Shown here: in pieces, positions 17,077 to 24,558 of the stretch | How positions within the stretch are numbered: the stretch's first letter is position 1 | Layout: each line of letters begins with the position of its first letter | Assembly: GCA_002774365.1 (NCBI GenBank) | Contig: PEYM01000059.1 | Location: forward strand, 1 to 40,564 | Length of the DNA stretch: 40,564 bases | From: Candidatus Saganbacteria bacterium CG08_land_8_20_14_0_20_45_16 | Lineage (GTDB): Bacteria; Margulisbacteria; WOR-1; O2-12-FULL-45-9 | Direction: 5' to 3' | Program-made: the position numbers and the translations under genes | Notes under the pieces: generated by a model | Seen by the model: the letters and a program-made list of their open reading frames with translations, nothing else | What the model was told of the DNA's origin: nothing | The model's database searches: none

Positions 17077-17307
17077 TTAGTTGATCGTCCGGAAAATATT
17101 TTTTTCCTCAGGCGTCAAGGAAACAAAATTTTTGTTCTTGTCACGACGGTAAACAAGCTTGCCCTCATGGGCCAGCCAGCCTAGGGCTTGGAAGGTTGTT
17201 TCATTGTCCTCGCGCAGCAACCGGGGCAACTGGAGTACATTGATCTCGTTAGCTTCTCCTAATTTTTTCCAGACCTTCCCAGCAGCTTCGCCAATTTTCT
17301 CTCTCAT
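17077..17307 (-). CDS. Winged-helix protein, DUF2582 type
   Basis: A 76-residue winged-helix domain with the pattern IGEAAGKVWKKLGEANEIN, FQALGWLAHEGKL and a C-terminal beta wing. It resembles PF10771, small DNA-binding-like proteins of unknown role. AGGAGG precedes the ATG and a clear promoter lies 30 bp upstream. As first gene before GH57 and malQ it could regulate that operon (inference). Confidence 0.75.
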   Translation of the reverse strand: MREKIGEAAGKVWKKLGEANEINVLQLPRLLREDNETTFQALGWLAHEGKLVYRRDKNKNFVSLTPEEKNIFRTIN

Positions 17308-17339
17308 ATAGGCCTCCTAATAAAACAATTATTAATGAA

Positions 17340-17367
17340 ATTATACATCTTGGACAAGGGGAGTCAA
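17340..17367 (-). promoter_or_regulatory. Promoter of the wHTH-GH57-malQ operon
   Basis: Minus-strand TTGACT (17362-17367), 16-bp spacer, TATAAT (17340-17345). The spacer contains the near-palindrome CTTGTCCAAG, a possible operator. Confidence 0.75.
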
Positions 17368-17439
17368 CAACTGAAATTTCCAAGGCCTTCCCAGAGTTGC
17401 GCGTTTTCAAAAAGCAGCTACACGAAAGACAAAAGGAGC

Positions 17440-17475
17440 AAAAAAAACGCCCCACCCTTTTAAGGGTGAGGCGTT
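17440..17475 (-). terminator. Rho-independent terminator after the PUR-like gene
   Basis: A hairpin with arms AACGCC-CACCCTT and AAGGGTG-GGCGTT (17446-17475) is followed, on the minus strand, by a run of seven or eight T. It lies just downstream of the stop at 17484. Confidence 0.85.
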
Positions 17476-17483
17476 AATTGTGG

Positions 17484-17723
17484 TTAGACTAAAACTTGAT
17501 TAGCCTCTTCAAGCGATTTCACTAGATCAGCCACTTTTTCCGGAAAAATCATAATTGTGTTGTAATCAAACTTGTCTTTTTCAACTAGTTTTGATTCAGT
17601 CAGCATCAAGTACTTATGATTGTTCTTGCTTTCCTTGACCGCCACAAAATATGTCCTCCGACCAGCCCTGACCATTTTCTTGAATATCTCTTTGCCACCA
17701 TTGCCATTGCCATTCTCTGTCAT
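17484..17723 (-). CDS. PUR-like nucleic-acid-binding protein (DUF3276)
   Basis: A 79-residue protein with GKEIFKKMVRAGRRTYFVAVKE, YLMLTESK and IFPEKVADLVKSLEEA, matching the bacterial PUR-alpha-like domain (DUF3276, PF11680) that binds single-stranded DNA or RNA. The N-terminus is Asn/Gly rich. The ATG at 17723 is 8 nt after GGAGG and is preferred to the GTG at 17732. It ends at a strong terminator, so it is the last gene of its unit. Confidence 0.85.
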   Translation of the reverse strand: MTENGNGNGGKEIFKKMVRAGRRTYFVAVKESKNNHKYLMLTESKLVEKDKFDYNTIMIFPEKVADLVKSLEEANQVLV

Positions 17724-17761
17724 GTTTCTCACCTCCCTTTATAATAACCTTTCAACAAGAT

Positions 17762-17789
17762 CCTAAAGGCCTAATCCCCCAAGGCCTAA
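17762..17789. repeat. Heptamer array GCCTAAx
   Basis: Units CCTAAAG, GCCTAAT, CCCCCAA, GGCCTAA at a 7-bp step, between the PUR-like gene and the small ORF and overlapping that ORF's end. Confidence 0.55.
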
Positions 17790-17917
17790 AGTACCTTCTC
17801 ATAACTAATGATCCTCTCCCTGAGCCAAGCCCAACGCAGCCAGGCTTTAAGCTCATCTGACTTCATGTAAATCTCACGAATGTGATTAAAAGGCAACTGA
17901 TAAAGGACCTTATACAC
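17786..17917 (-). CDS. Possible small protein, 43 residues, coupled to comM
   Basis: Not recognised. A GTG at 17917 overlaps the comM stop (GTGTATAA arrangement), preceded by GGGGGTGAGG three nucleotides upstream. The product reads VYKVLYQLPFNHIREIYMK and then a tryptophan-rich LKAWLRWAWLRERI, plausible for an amphipathic peptide. Composition and the coupled start argue for a gene; the short length and the repeat at its 3' end argue against. Confidence 0.4.
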   Translation of the reverse strand: MYKVLYQLPFNHIREIYMKSDELKAWLRWAWLRERIISYEKVL

Positions 17918-19448
17918 GGGCCTCACCCCCTTTTTTGTCCAAGGACCGGTATTGGATCGCCTCAGCAATATGTTGCGTCTCAATCGTGCTAACCCCGACT
18001 AGATCAGCAATTGTCCGCGCGACCTTCAAAATCTTGTCATAGGCCCGCGCGCTTAGGTTTAGATGAACAATGGCAGCCTTGAGCAATTGCTTAGCCTCTG
18101 GCTCTAAAAAACAATATTTTCTGATCTGCTGCGGGGCCATGTGGGCATTACAAAAAACCTGCTGCCCGCCAAATCTATCAAGCTGCAACTGGCGGGCCGC
18201 AATAACCCTTTGGCGTACGATCTTCGAAGACTCGCCCTGCGGCAGCGCGGCTAATTCGTCAACCTTTAAACGGCTGACCTCAAGCTGCAAGTCAATCCTG
18301 TCCAGCAATGGCCCGGAAAGTTTGCGCCAGTAGTTATGCACTTGCGTCGGGCTGCAGCTGCAGCCTGGCTTGGCATCATAAAGCCGGCCACAGGGACATG
18401 GGTTCATCGAGGCCACCAGCATAAATTTTGCCGGATAAGTCAACGCAGAATGGGCACGTGAAATAGTGACTTGACCATCTTCTAGCGGCTGGCGCAAGAC
18501 CTCTAGCACCCGACGGTCAAACTCTGGAAATTCGTCCAGGAACAAAACCCCAAAATGGGCCAGACTAACTTCGCCAGGCCGCGGGATCCGCCCACCACCA
18601 ATTACCCCAATATCCGACGTGGTGTGGTGCGGCGTGCGAAAAGGCCGGCGCGTAACCAGGGACCCTTTTTCCGCCAGTAACCCAACAACTGAGTAGATCT
18701 TGGTCACTTCCAGGGCCTCGTTAAGCGAGAGCGGCGGCAAAATTGTCGGCAAGCGGCGCGCTAACATGGTTTTTCCGGAACCAGGGGAACCGACCAGGAG
18801 TATGTTATGTCCACCTGCGGCTGCGACCTCGAGCGCCCTTTTAACGTGCCCCTGGCCTTTGACATCAATTAAATCAAGCAGGTCCTCGCTTGGGACTGAT
18901 AAAAGTTTTTCCAAATCAACTTGATATGGTTTGATCTTGGTTTGTCCACTGAGATATTCTGCCGCTTCTTTTAGCGAGCTAACTGGAATAACCTCAAGCC
19001 CTTTGATTAAGGCAGCCTCAGCCGCATTTTCTTTGGGTACCAGGATCCGTCGGTGCGACTTGGCTAGGGAAAAACAAATTGCCAAAAGGCCACTAACCGG
19101 TCGCACACCCCCGTCAAGGGAAAGCTCGCCCACTACCAGCGTATCGGCCAGTTCAATAGCTGTAATCTGCTCAGACACCAGCAACATACCCAAAGCAATC
19201 GGCAGGTCATAAAGCGGCCCTTCTTTTCTGGTGTTGGCTGGAGCTAAATTAATGGTGAAATATCCAGGCGGAAATTCAAACCCTGAGTTTTCAATGGCTG
19301 CCCTGACCCGATCACGCGACTCACGCACCGCTGCATCCGGCAGGCCCACAATTGACTGGCCAGGCAAACCGCGGCTGGAATCGATCTCGATCTCAACTTG
19401 ATAAGCCTCAAGCCCCAAAACCGCAGCACTGGCAATCTTTACAAGCAT
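17910..19448 (-). CDS. comM: YifB/ComM family Mg-chelatase-like AAA+ ATPase
   Basis: ComM is a hexameric helicase promoting branch migration during natural transformation; the same family is also annotated as magnesium chelatase. The 512-residue protein begins MLVKIASAAVLGLEAYQVEIE, has GLPDAAVRESRDRVRAA, Walker A GSPGSGKTMLARRLP, Walker B LFLDEFPEF, and the zinc-type cysteine cluster NPCPCGRLYD and GCSCSP, with a final helical lid. Length is typical. GGGGGA precedes the ATG, and yraN overlaps closely upstream. Confidence 0.95.
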   Translation of the reverse strand: MLVKIASAAVLGLEAYQVEIEIDSSRGLPGQSIVGLPDAAVRESRDRVRAAIENSGFEFPPGYFTINLAPANTRKEGPLYDLPIALGMLLVSEQITAIELADTLVVGELSLDGGVRPVSGLLAICFSLAKSHRRILVPKENAAEAALIKGLEVIPVSSLKEAAEYLSGQTKIKPYQVDLEKLLSVPSEDLLDLIDVKGQGHVKRALEVAAAGGHNILLVGSPGSGKTMLARRLPTILPPLSLNEALEVTKIYSVVGLLAEKGSLVTRRPFRTPHHTTSDIGVIGGGRIPRPGEVSLAHFGVLFLDEFPEFDRRVLEVLRQPLEDGQVTISRAHSALTYPAKFMLVASMNPCPCGRLYDAKPGCSCSPTQVHNYWRKLSGPLLDRIDLQLEVSRLKVDELAALPQGESSKIVRQRVIAARQLQLDRFGGQQVFCNAHMAPQQIRKYCFLEPEAKQLLKAAIVHLNLSARAYDKILKVARTIADLVGVSTIETQHIAEAIQYRSLDKKGGEARV

Positions 19449-19457
19449 CCCATCCCC

Positions 19458-19826
19458 CTAGGTTAGAAAAAAAGCGTTCTGAAAAAGCTCGATCACTCGC
19501 GAGCCATCAAGGCGACGATAAATAGCAACAACATCAAAACGACAATTTTTATTTTTGATCCTGTTCCGGTACAAATATGTTCTAGCGGCGTGAATAATGC
19601 TTTGGCGTTTTTCTCGGCGGATGGCCGCGCTAGGCAAGCCAAAACTTCTAAATGAGTAGTTTTTGACCTCGACAAAAACCATAAAGTCACGGTCAGAGGC
19701 AATAAGATCAATCTCGCCTTGTTGGGAGCGGAAATTTCTGGATAAGATGTGGTAACCGTGGTTGGCTAAATATTCAGCGGCTAGATCCTCGCCCCTCTGC
19801 CCAATTTCATAACTCTCTTTACCCAT
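19458..19826 (-). CDS. yraN: YraN/UPF0102 family nuclease-like protein
   Basis: A 122-residue member of the UPF0102 family: GQRGEDLAAEYLANHGYHIL, the PD-(D/E)XK-like QQGEIDLIASD and VFVEVKNYS with catalytic-type D, E and K. ATG 19826 is preferred to the TTG at 19838. The gene lies 9 bp before comM, a common bacterial pairing. No experimental function is assumed. Confidence 0.9.
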   Translation of the reverse strand: MGKESYEIGQRGEDLAAEYLANHGYHILSRNFRSQQGEIDLIASDRDFMVFVEVKNYSFRSFGLPSAAIRREKRQSIIHAARTYLYRNRIKNKNCRFDVVAIYRRLDGSRVIELFQNAFFLT

Positions 19827-19859
19827 AACAAAAATCAAGTAGCAAGGTTATTGCCAGGC

Positions 19860-19998
19860 CAACTAACAACTGACAAGTAACAACACACCCGTCCCGATTC
19901 CATCGGGACTCGCTACAACTTTTCGAGGATTTTATAATAAATAGTAACTGTAAGTTGTTAGTTGTAGTTCCACCTCTGGCGGGACATGTTGTTAGTTA
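19860..19998. repeat. Inverted heptamer arrays between yraN and HU
   Basis: One array CAACTAA, CAACTGA, CAAGTAA, CAACACA (19860-19887) and its near-complement TAACTGT, AAGTTGT, TAGTTGT (19945-19965), then TTGTTAGTTAA at about 19988. AACTAACAACT (19861-19871) and AGTTGTTAGTT (19953-19963) are perfect 11-bp inverted repeats. Between them is the hairpin GTCCCGA/TCGGGAC (19891-19909). The region holds no gene. Confidence 0.7.
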
Positions 19999-20050
19999 AT
20001 AAAACGTCGCAATTACGACAGGTCGCTGAAGGTGAAAAATGGGGAAAAAG

Positions 20051-20095
20051 AAAAACCCCCTATCTTCTATAGTAAAAGCTATAGAAAACAGGGGG
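20051..20095 (-). terminator. Rho-independent terminator of the HU gene
   Basis: A hairpin of about 13 paired bases with arms CCCCCTATCTTCTATAG-like and CTATAGAAAACAGGGGG (20056-20095) is followed on the minus strand by a T-rich tail. It sits 9 bp past the HU stop. Confidence 0.85.
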
Positions 20096-20103
20096 AGAAG
20101 ATC

Positions 20104-20376
20104 TCAGTTTAAGAGATCGAATAGATTTTGACCCATGCTGAATTTCGCCACGTTCCTGGCTTTGATCGTAATGTTTTGTCCGGTTTGAGGATTGCGTCCG
20201 CGGCGAGCTTTGCGCTTTTGCCGCCGCCAGGTCCCAAAACCAACCAGCCTAACATCTCCGCCTTTTTTCAAAGACCGACTGATGCTTTCAAAAGTAGCGT
20301 CAATAACTGACATGACGTGAGATTTTGGCATCTTTGTTTCTTTGGCAACTTGACTGCAGAGTTCTTGCTTGTTCAT
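20104..20376 (-). CDS. hup: HU/IHF-family DNA-binding protein
   Basis: A 90-residue nucleoid protein with the family sequence MNKQELCSQVAKETK, FESISRSLKKGGDVRLVGFGTW, then RRGRNPQTGQ (DNA-arm tip) and IKARNVAKFSMGQNL. ATG 20376 is 7 nt behind AAAGGAGGTG; an upstream GTG would sit inside that site. It has its own promoter and terminator and is monocistronic. Confidence 0.95.
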   Translation of the reverse strand: MNKQELCSQVAKETKMPKSHVMSVIDATFESISRSLKKGGDVRLVGFGTWRRQKRKARRGRNPQTGQNITIKARNVAKFSMGQNLFDLLN

Positions 20377-20435
20377 CTGTTTCACCTCCTTTGCTTGTTA
20401 TGATCTAGCAACCTTAAGCCCCTTATTCTGAAGGC

Positions 20436-20465
20436 ATTTTAACAACTGTCCTTAACGAATGTCAA
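20436..20465 (-). promoter_or_regulatory. Promoter of the HU gene
   Basis: Minus-strand TTGACA (20460-20465), 18-bp spacer, TAAAAT (20436-20441). The leader of about 50-55 nt ends in a strong Shine-Dalgarno. Confidence 0.7.
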
Positions 20466-20493
20466 GCAGAATATGGGCCCTAAGAAAAGGCTG

Positions 20494-20682
20494 TTACTTA
20501 AGACTGATCGCCTGAACTGGACAAGCCTCAACACACTCGCCGCTGCCATCACAAAGCTCCGGCTTGGTCAGTTTGGCCAAACCATCGACTAACTCTAGCG
20601 CACCATGGGGACAAACATCAACACAAATGCCGCAACCTGTGCAAACGCCTTGATCAACCACTGCTTTTTGTCCTTCAGCCAT
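20494..20682 (-). CDS. Ferredoxin, 4Fe-4S type
   Basis: A 62-residue ferredoxin. The first cluster motif is complete, CTGCGICVDVCP. The second reads CDGSGECVEACP and lacks one cysteine of the CxxCxxCxxxCP pattern, so one normal cluster and one altered or 3Fe-type (or lost) cluster are expected. Its start overlaps the end of the transporter gene by 8 nt; GGGGGTG precedes it. Confidence 0.9.
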   Translation of the reverse strand: MAEGQKAVVDQGVCTGCGICVDVCPHGALELVDGLAKLTKPELCDGSGECVEACPVQAISLK

Positions 20683-22012
20683 GCTCCGTCACCCCCTTTT
20701 TATCATGAATTTTGGCTACCCGCGATTCCATGTCCAGCAAACGCTGGCCAAATAATGGATAGAATAATAATAGTATAAAAGTCAGGCCTAAAGCAAGGAT
20801 CGGCAACCAAGCAATTAACCAACGCAGCCCGCTCAAAAAATCAGTGGGCTGAGTATAAACATAAGGGTTGTAACCCCTATTGGTAAAAACATAACCAATA
20901 CTTAAAGCCTCAAGCACAATCGCTAATCGGCTGATAAAGGAATTCAGGCCAAAATACAGGCCCTCGCGCCGGGTACCGGTGCGAGTTTCGTCCTCGTCAA
21001 TCACATCAGCCAAAAGCACATCTGACAATAAAAGCCAGCCAGCAATCCCCACACCAATAAAAAGCGCGGTCAACAAAGTTGCCCCAAAATTCTGAACAAT
21101 CGCCAGCGGCAGCAGCGCCGAAGCCAGGCAAGCGATTGCCGCTAGATACGCTTTTTTTGCCCCTACCTTCATCACCACTGGCTCCCAAACAAAAAGCATT
21201 GGAATCGCCACTAAGAAAGCTGCGCCAAGCACCAAGGCGGTAAATTCAGCATTTAGACGCAAGACATATTTGACAAAGAACGGGGTAGTGGCCAAAAGCA
21301 AAGTAAACGCGTACTGAACCAAAAGGTTGGCCAGGGCAAAGGTCAAGAAAGAACGGTTTTGCAAACTAGCCTTAAAAGATGGCCAAAGCGTCAGTTGTTT
21401 TTCCCGGCTAAACTCAAGGTGTTCATGGCTGCCCCAAAGCGCAACCAAAAAAGCAGCCGCAATGACCGCCCCTAAGATCAGGCCCATCGTACCCCAGCCA
21501 AAGAGGCTAAAAATAAGCGGTGGTAAAACCAGGCCCAGGCACAAACCAATCATCGCAAACATCTGACGCAACGCATTGACTTGAGATCGTTCAGCTAGGC
21601 TCGGGAACATTTCTGGAAATAAGGACGACCAATTAAGCACTGTAATAGTGTAAAAACCATCAAACAAGCAGATCGTCGCGGTAAAGTAGAGAAAAAGGGG
21701 AAACACCTGAGAATATTCGGTAAAAGGCGGACACCAGATAAGATAAAAAAACAAGCCCAAGGGAATGGCTCCCACCGCAATATAAGGTAACCGCCGCCCC
21801 CATCTTGAGTGGGTGTGATCTGAAACATAACCAGCAATCGGATCATTGATCGCGTTCCAAATAGCATAGATCAACATGCCCAGGGCGGCTAAGTAAGGGG
21901 TTAATTTAATAGTGTCAACATAATAAAAAATTATATATGTAGCAAAGGCTTGGTAAGAAAGCGCAGTCGCAATCGCGCCAAAACTGTAGGCCAGTTTGCA
22001 TGATAATTTCAC
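20675..22012 (-). CDS. GPH-type MFS sugar/cation symporter
   Basis: A 445-residue membrane protein with about 12 hydrophobic segments, in the glycoside-pentoside-hexuronide (MFS_2) family. Motifs are NDPIAGYVSDHTHSRWGRR in the first loop and LLADVIDEDETRTGTRREGL in the later loop. The substrate is not predictable; melibiose- or xyloside-type transport is the usual assignment. The start is GTG at 22012. It sits between two ferredoxin genes and downstream of a glutaredoxin, which is unusual for a sugar permease. Confidence 0.85.
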   Translation of the reverse strand: MKLSCKLAYSFGAIATALSYQAFATYIIFYYVDTIKLTPYLAALGMLIYAIWNAINDPIAGYVSDHTHSRWGRRLPYIAVGAIPLGLFFYLIWCPPFTEYSQVFPLFLYFTATICLFDGFYTITVLNWSSLFPEMFPSLAERSQVNALRQMFAMIGLCLGLVLPPLIFSLFGWGTMGLILGAVIAAAFLVALWGSHEHLEFSREKQLTLWPSFKASLQNRSFLTFALANLLVQYAFTLLLATTPFFVKYVLRLNAEFTALVLGAAFLVAIPMLFVWEPVVMKVGAKKAYLAAIACLASALLPLAIVQNFGATLLTALFIGVGIAGWLLLSDVLLADVIDEDETRTGTRREGLYFGLNSFISRLAIVLEALSIGYVFTNRGYNPYVYTQPTDFLSGLRWLIAWLPILALGLTFILLLFYPLFGQRLLDMESRVAKIHDKKGVTEHG

Positions 22013-22043
22013 TCTAAAAACCTATTCTTTCTCCAGCAAAAGA

Positions 22044-22220
22044 TCAGAGATTGATCGCTTCTGCTGGGCACTGGTCAGAGATCTCTTCTAGGTTACAGCT
22101 TGTGCTCTCTTGTTTAAGCACCACAGCCTTACCGTCGCCACTCCAGGCAAAGACCTCTGGACAAAGCTCAATGCAAAGCCCACACCCAGAACAAAGCGCT
22201 TGATCAACTTGAACCACCAT
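22044..22220 (-). CDS. Small ferredoxin, single 4Fe-4S
   Basis: A 58-residue protein beginning MVVQVDQALCSGCGLC. The cluster motif is CSGCGLCIELCPEVF near the N-terminus, and the fourth ligand-type CP occurs in the C-terminal SDQCPAEAIN, as in Clostridium/Thermotoga-type single-cluster ferredoxins. GGGGAGG lies 8 nt before the ATG. It lies between glutaredoxin (downstream end at 22236) and the transporter, the same strand as both. Confidence 0.88.
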   Translation of the reverse strand: MVVQVDQALCSGCGLCIELCPEVFAWSGDGKAVVLKQESTSCNLEEISDQCPAEAINL

Positions 22221-22235
22221 AATTTATGCCTCCCC

Positions 22236-22469
22236 TTACAAACCTAAGGTTGATTTGATCTTGGCCTTATCAAAACCAACTATGACCTGGCCGTCAATTT
22301 CTAGTACCGGTACGCCCATTTGGCCAGACTTGGCAATCATCTCCTGCGCCGCTGTCTGGTTGCTGGCAACATCAATGTTTTCAAACTCAACATGCTGTTC
22401 AGCTAAGAAATCCTTGACCATTTTACAATAAGGACAAGTTGGGGTTGAGTAGATTTTCACTGTTGCCAC
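22236..22469 (-). CDS. Glutaredoxin-like protein
   Basis: A 77-residue thioredoxin-fold protein with the active site CPYC in YSTPTCPYCKMVKDFL and the cis-proline loop GVPVLEIDG, resembling NrdH/YruB-type glutaredoxins. The start is GTG at 22469, 7 nt behind AGGAGG. Likely partners are thioredoxin reductase-type electron donors or the ferredoxins next to it (inference). Confidence 0.9.
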   Translation of the reverse strand: MATVKIYSTPTCPYCKMVKDFLAEQHVEFENIDVASNQTAAQEMIAKSGQMGVPVLEIDGQVIVGFDKAKIKSTLGL

Positions 22470-22495
22470 TTTCAAACCTCCTGGGATTATGGATG

Positions 22496-22530
22496 TTGCC
22501 GGTTACCTGTTGCCTGTTACCGATTGCCGG
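22496..22530. repeat. Heptamer array TTRCCGG/TTRCCTG x5
   Basis: Five 7-bp units TTGCCGG, TTACCTG, TTGCCTG, TTACCGA, TTGCCGG. The array starts directly after the zinc-ribbon stop codon (22531-22533, minus strand) and fills the spacer towards the glutaredoxin. Confidence 0.85.
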
Positions 22531-22770
22531 CTATAAACGACCTTCTTCAAACAAACGTTTTTTCTCCAAACGTCGTTCACAATCACCACAGCGCATTGGG
22601 TCAAAAACATTTTCCTTGCAAAAAACACAACCCAAAACCAAGCCCCCCTTATGCTTATGCAGCGCTAGCTGCGCAAAACAATGGGGACAAGTGAACCTCT
22701 CCCCTGCTCGAGCGTTTTCTGCAACATCGATCGGGCCTTCACAAATCGGGCATTTTTCCAGACGTTTCAT
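22531..22770 (-). CDS. Double zinc-ribbon protein
   Basis: A 79-residue protein with two paired-cysteine knuckles. The first, CPICEGPIDVAENARAGERF then CPHC, resembles the LysW amino-group carrier zinc ribbon but lacks its C-terminal acidic end. The second is CVFCKENVFDPMRCGDC. It therefore probably binds two zinc ions. It overlaps the DUF1858 gene by one base in the coding junction (stop/start) and is followed by a heptamer array. Specific function unknown. Confidence 0.75.
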   Translation of the reverse strand: MKRLEKCPICEGPIDVAENARAGERFTCPHCFAQLALHKHKGGLVLGCVFCKENVFDPMRCGDCERRLEKKRLFEEGRL

Positions 22771-22970
22771 TATTTAACCTCGTTAAGTTCTTTAATTAAC
22801 TCATTAGCCTTGAGCCCATGGACCTCAGCCGCCTGGCCAACAGTTTCTCCGTGAGCAATGACACAACCTAAACAGTGCATGCCCTTAGCCATTAAAATTG
22901 GGGCGATTTGTGGCTTGATCTCCAAGGCCTCTTTGATCGTCATATCCAAAATAATTTGTTTATTATTCAT
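22770..22970 (-). CDS. DUF1858 domain protein
   Basis: A 66-residue member of DUF1858 (PF08984): LDMTIKEALEIKPQIAPILMAKGMHCLGC with the conserved CxGC-type pair, then a helical GETVGQAAEVHGL. Such proteins are associated with redox and hybrid-cluster systems; the exact partner is unknown. It is the first gene of the redox cassette. A TAAAAT nine nucleotides before the ATG, without Shine-Dalgarno, suggests a leaderless message. Confidence 0.85.
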   Translation of the reverse strand: MNNKQIILDMTIKEALEIKPQIAPILMAKGMHCLGCVIAHGETVGQAAEVHGLKANELIKELNEVK

Positions 22971-23053
22971 AATATGATGATTTTATCACATCACCAAGAT
23001 AATTCAAGACAGGCGAAAAGGCAAAAATATTATCCTCGCCTCAAAATTACCTG

Positions 23054-23059
23054 TATAAT
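23054..23059 (+). promoter_or_regulatory. -10 element of leaderless BaiN-like gene
   Basis: TATAAT with the ATG only 7 nt beyond, and no Shine-Dalgarno. Confidence 0.6.
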
Positions 23060-23065
23060 AGTGAA

Positions 23066-24307
23066 ATGGCAAATAAGTATAAGGTCGCAGTGATTGGCGC
23101 TGGCCCAGCTGGTCTGATGGCGGCAGGCCTGGCGGCCGAAGCTGGGGCCTCGGTCGTGCTGCTAGAAAAAAATGACCAACCTGGTCTAAAACTGCTGCTC
23201 ACTGGCAAAGGCCGTTGCAACATCACCGTGGCTGAAGAAAATTTAGCCGACTTTATCGCTGCCTTTGGCCAAAGTGGAAAATTCCTTTATTCAGCACTGC
23301 ATCAATTCAACCTAGAAGATACAATTGGGTTTTTCGAGAACTTGGGCGTGCCAACTAAGGTTGAGCGGGGCAAGCGGGTCTTTCCTGTTTCTGACCAAGC
23401 AGCCGATGTTTTGGCTGCTCTGCTCAGTTTTGTAAAAAAACAGCCAGTCGAACTAATTCAAGGTGGCCAGGCCCAAAAAATTATCAAGAGCAAAAACAGA
23501 ATTACCAAGCTTTTTACCACCAAGGGAGAAATTCTGGCTGACAAATATATTTTGGCCACTGGCGGCCTGTCCTATTCTGCCACTGGCAGCACCGGCGACG
23601 GTCTAATCTGGGCCAACGAGCTAGGCCATACGGTCATTGAGCCTAAGCCCGCGCTAACCCCAATTAAATGCCGAGAAACTTGGATTAAAGAGACCAAAGG
23701 CTTGTCGCTGCGCAATACGCTGATCTCTGTTTATCAAAACAATAAAAAGCAAGCTGAACGTTTTGGCGAAGCCTTGTTTACTGATGACGGCATGAGTGGA
23801 CCGATCATTTTGGACCTCGCCAAAAAAATCGGCCAACTGCTGGCAACCGGCGAAGTTGAACTAAGGCTTGATCTTAAGCCAACCCTTGATTATCCCCAAC
23901 TTGACGATAGGCTACAGCGCGATTTTAAAAAATACAGTAACTCTATGTTTAAAAATAGCCTGGACGACTTGCTCCCGCAAAGTCTGGTCCCTGTCTTTAT
24001 CAAGCTCTCTGGCCTTGACCCAACCAAAGCCGTTAACAGCGTCACCAAAGAAGAAAGAAAGCGCTTGCTTCATTTATTCAAAGAACTAAAAGTCCACGCC
24101 ACTGGCCTTGAGGGCTTTAACAAGGCGGTTATCACTTCAGGTGGGGTTTCGTTAAAGGAGATTGAGCCTAAAACTATGCGCTCAAAGTTAATTAACAATC
24201 TCTATTTTGCTGGAGAAATACTTGATCTGGACGGCCCAACCGGTGGCTATAACCTACAGGTTTGTTGGAGCACGGGCTATGTGGCTGGGAAAAGTGCGGC
24301 TCTTTAA
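23066..24307 (+). CDS. HI0933/BaiN-like flavoprotein
   Basis: A 413-residue NAD(P)/FAD-dependent oxidoreductase of the HI0933/BaiN family. The FAD motif is VAVIGAGPAGLMAAGLAAEAG and E-binding LLEKND; LLLTGKGRCNI, ATGGLSYSATGSTGDGL, DGMSGPIILDL and the C-terminal YFAGEILDLDGPTGGYNLQV complete the family signature. The reaction is not settled for most members. The gene is divergent from the redox cassette and shares its intergenic region. Confidence 0.93.
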   Translation: MANKYKVAVIGAGPAGLMAAGLAAEAGASVVLLEKNDQPGLKLLLTGKGRCNITVAEENLADFIAAFGQSGKFLYSALHQFNLEDTIGFFENLGVPTKVERGKRVFPVSDQAADVLAALLSFVKKQPVELIQGGQAQKIIKSKNRITKLFTTKGEILADKYILATGGLSYSATGSTGDGLIWANELGHTVIEPKPALTPIKCRETWIKETKGLSLRNTLISVYQNNKKQAERFGEALFTDDGMSGPIILDLAKKIGQLLATGEVELRLDLKPTLDYPQLDDRLQRDFKKYSNSMFKNSLDDLLPQSLVPVFIKLSGLDPTKAVNSVTKEERKRLLHLFKELKVHATGLEGFNKAVITSGGVSLKEIEPKTMRSKLINNLYFAGEILDLDGPTGGYNLQVCWSTGYVAGKSAAL

Positions 24308-24558
24308 TTGTCTTCTATTATTGCTCTTGTTCCTGTCAATTGTTTTGGCTCAGGTTACAAAATTTCCTGAGCAATATTTCTTATGAAACTACCAAATCAA
24401 GCAACTTTAACACAAGCTCAAATTTTTGATCTTTGCTGGAGAATGTTTTGCCTATCTCGGCAAGTTTGTTCTGAACCCAGCTGCCTCAAAGTTTTCATCT
24501 GTGCCAAATCAGCTTATTACCCTAATCAGAAGCTACCTCATATTAAATAAAGATCTAG
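24308..24558. other. Intergenic region, degenerate reading frames only
   Basis: After the flavoprotein there is a hairpin at 24348-24372. Downstream, a 55-codon frame (24383-24550) and an overlapping 54-codon frame (TTG 24426 to 24590, product part FAGECFAYLGKFVLN) look protein-like but have no ribosome site or recognisable family, and the second runs antisense into the ybgC remnant. They may be decayed coding sequence. No confident gene. Confidence 0.4.
24348..24372 (+). terminator. Possible terminator of the BaiN-like gene
   Basis: Arms GCTCAGG and CCTGAGC around an 11-nt loop, followed by AATATTTCTT, an imperfect T-rich tail. Confidence 0.45.

Noticed and set aside
19891-19909. GTCCCGA/TCGGGAC hairpin as a terminator
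   Set aside because: No T-tract follows on either strand; it is better seen as part of the inverted repeat region.
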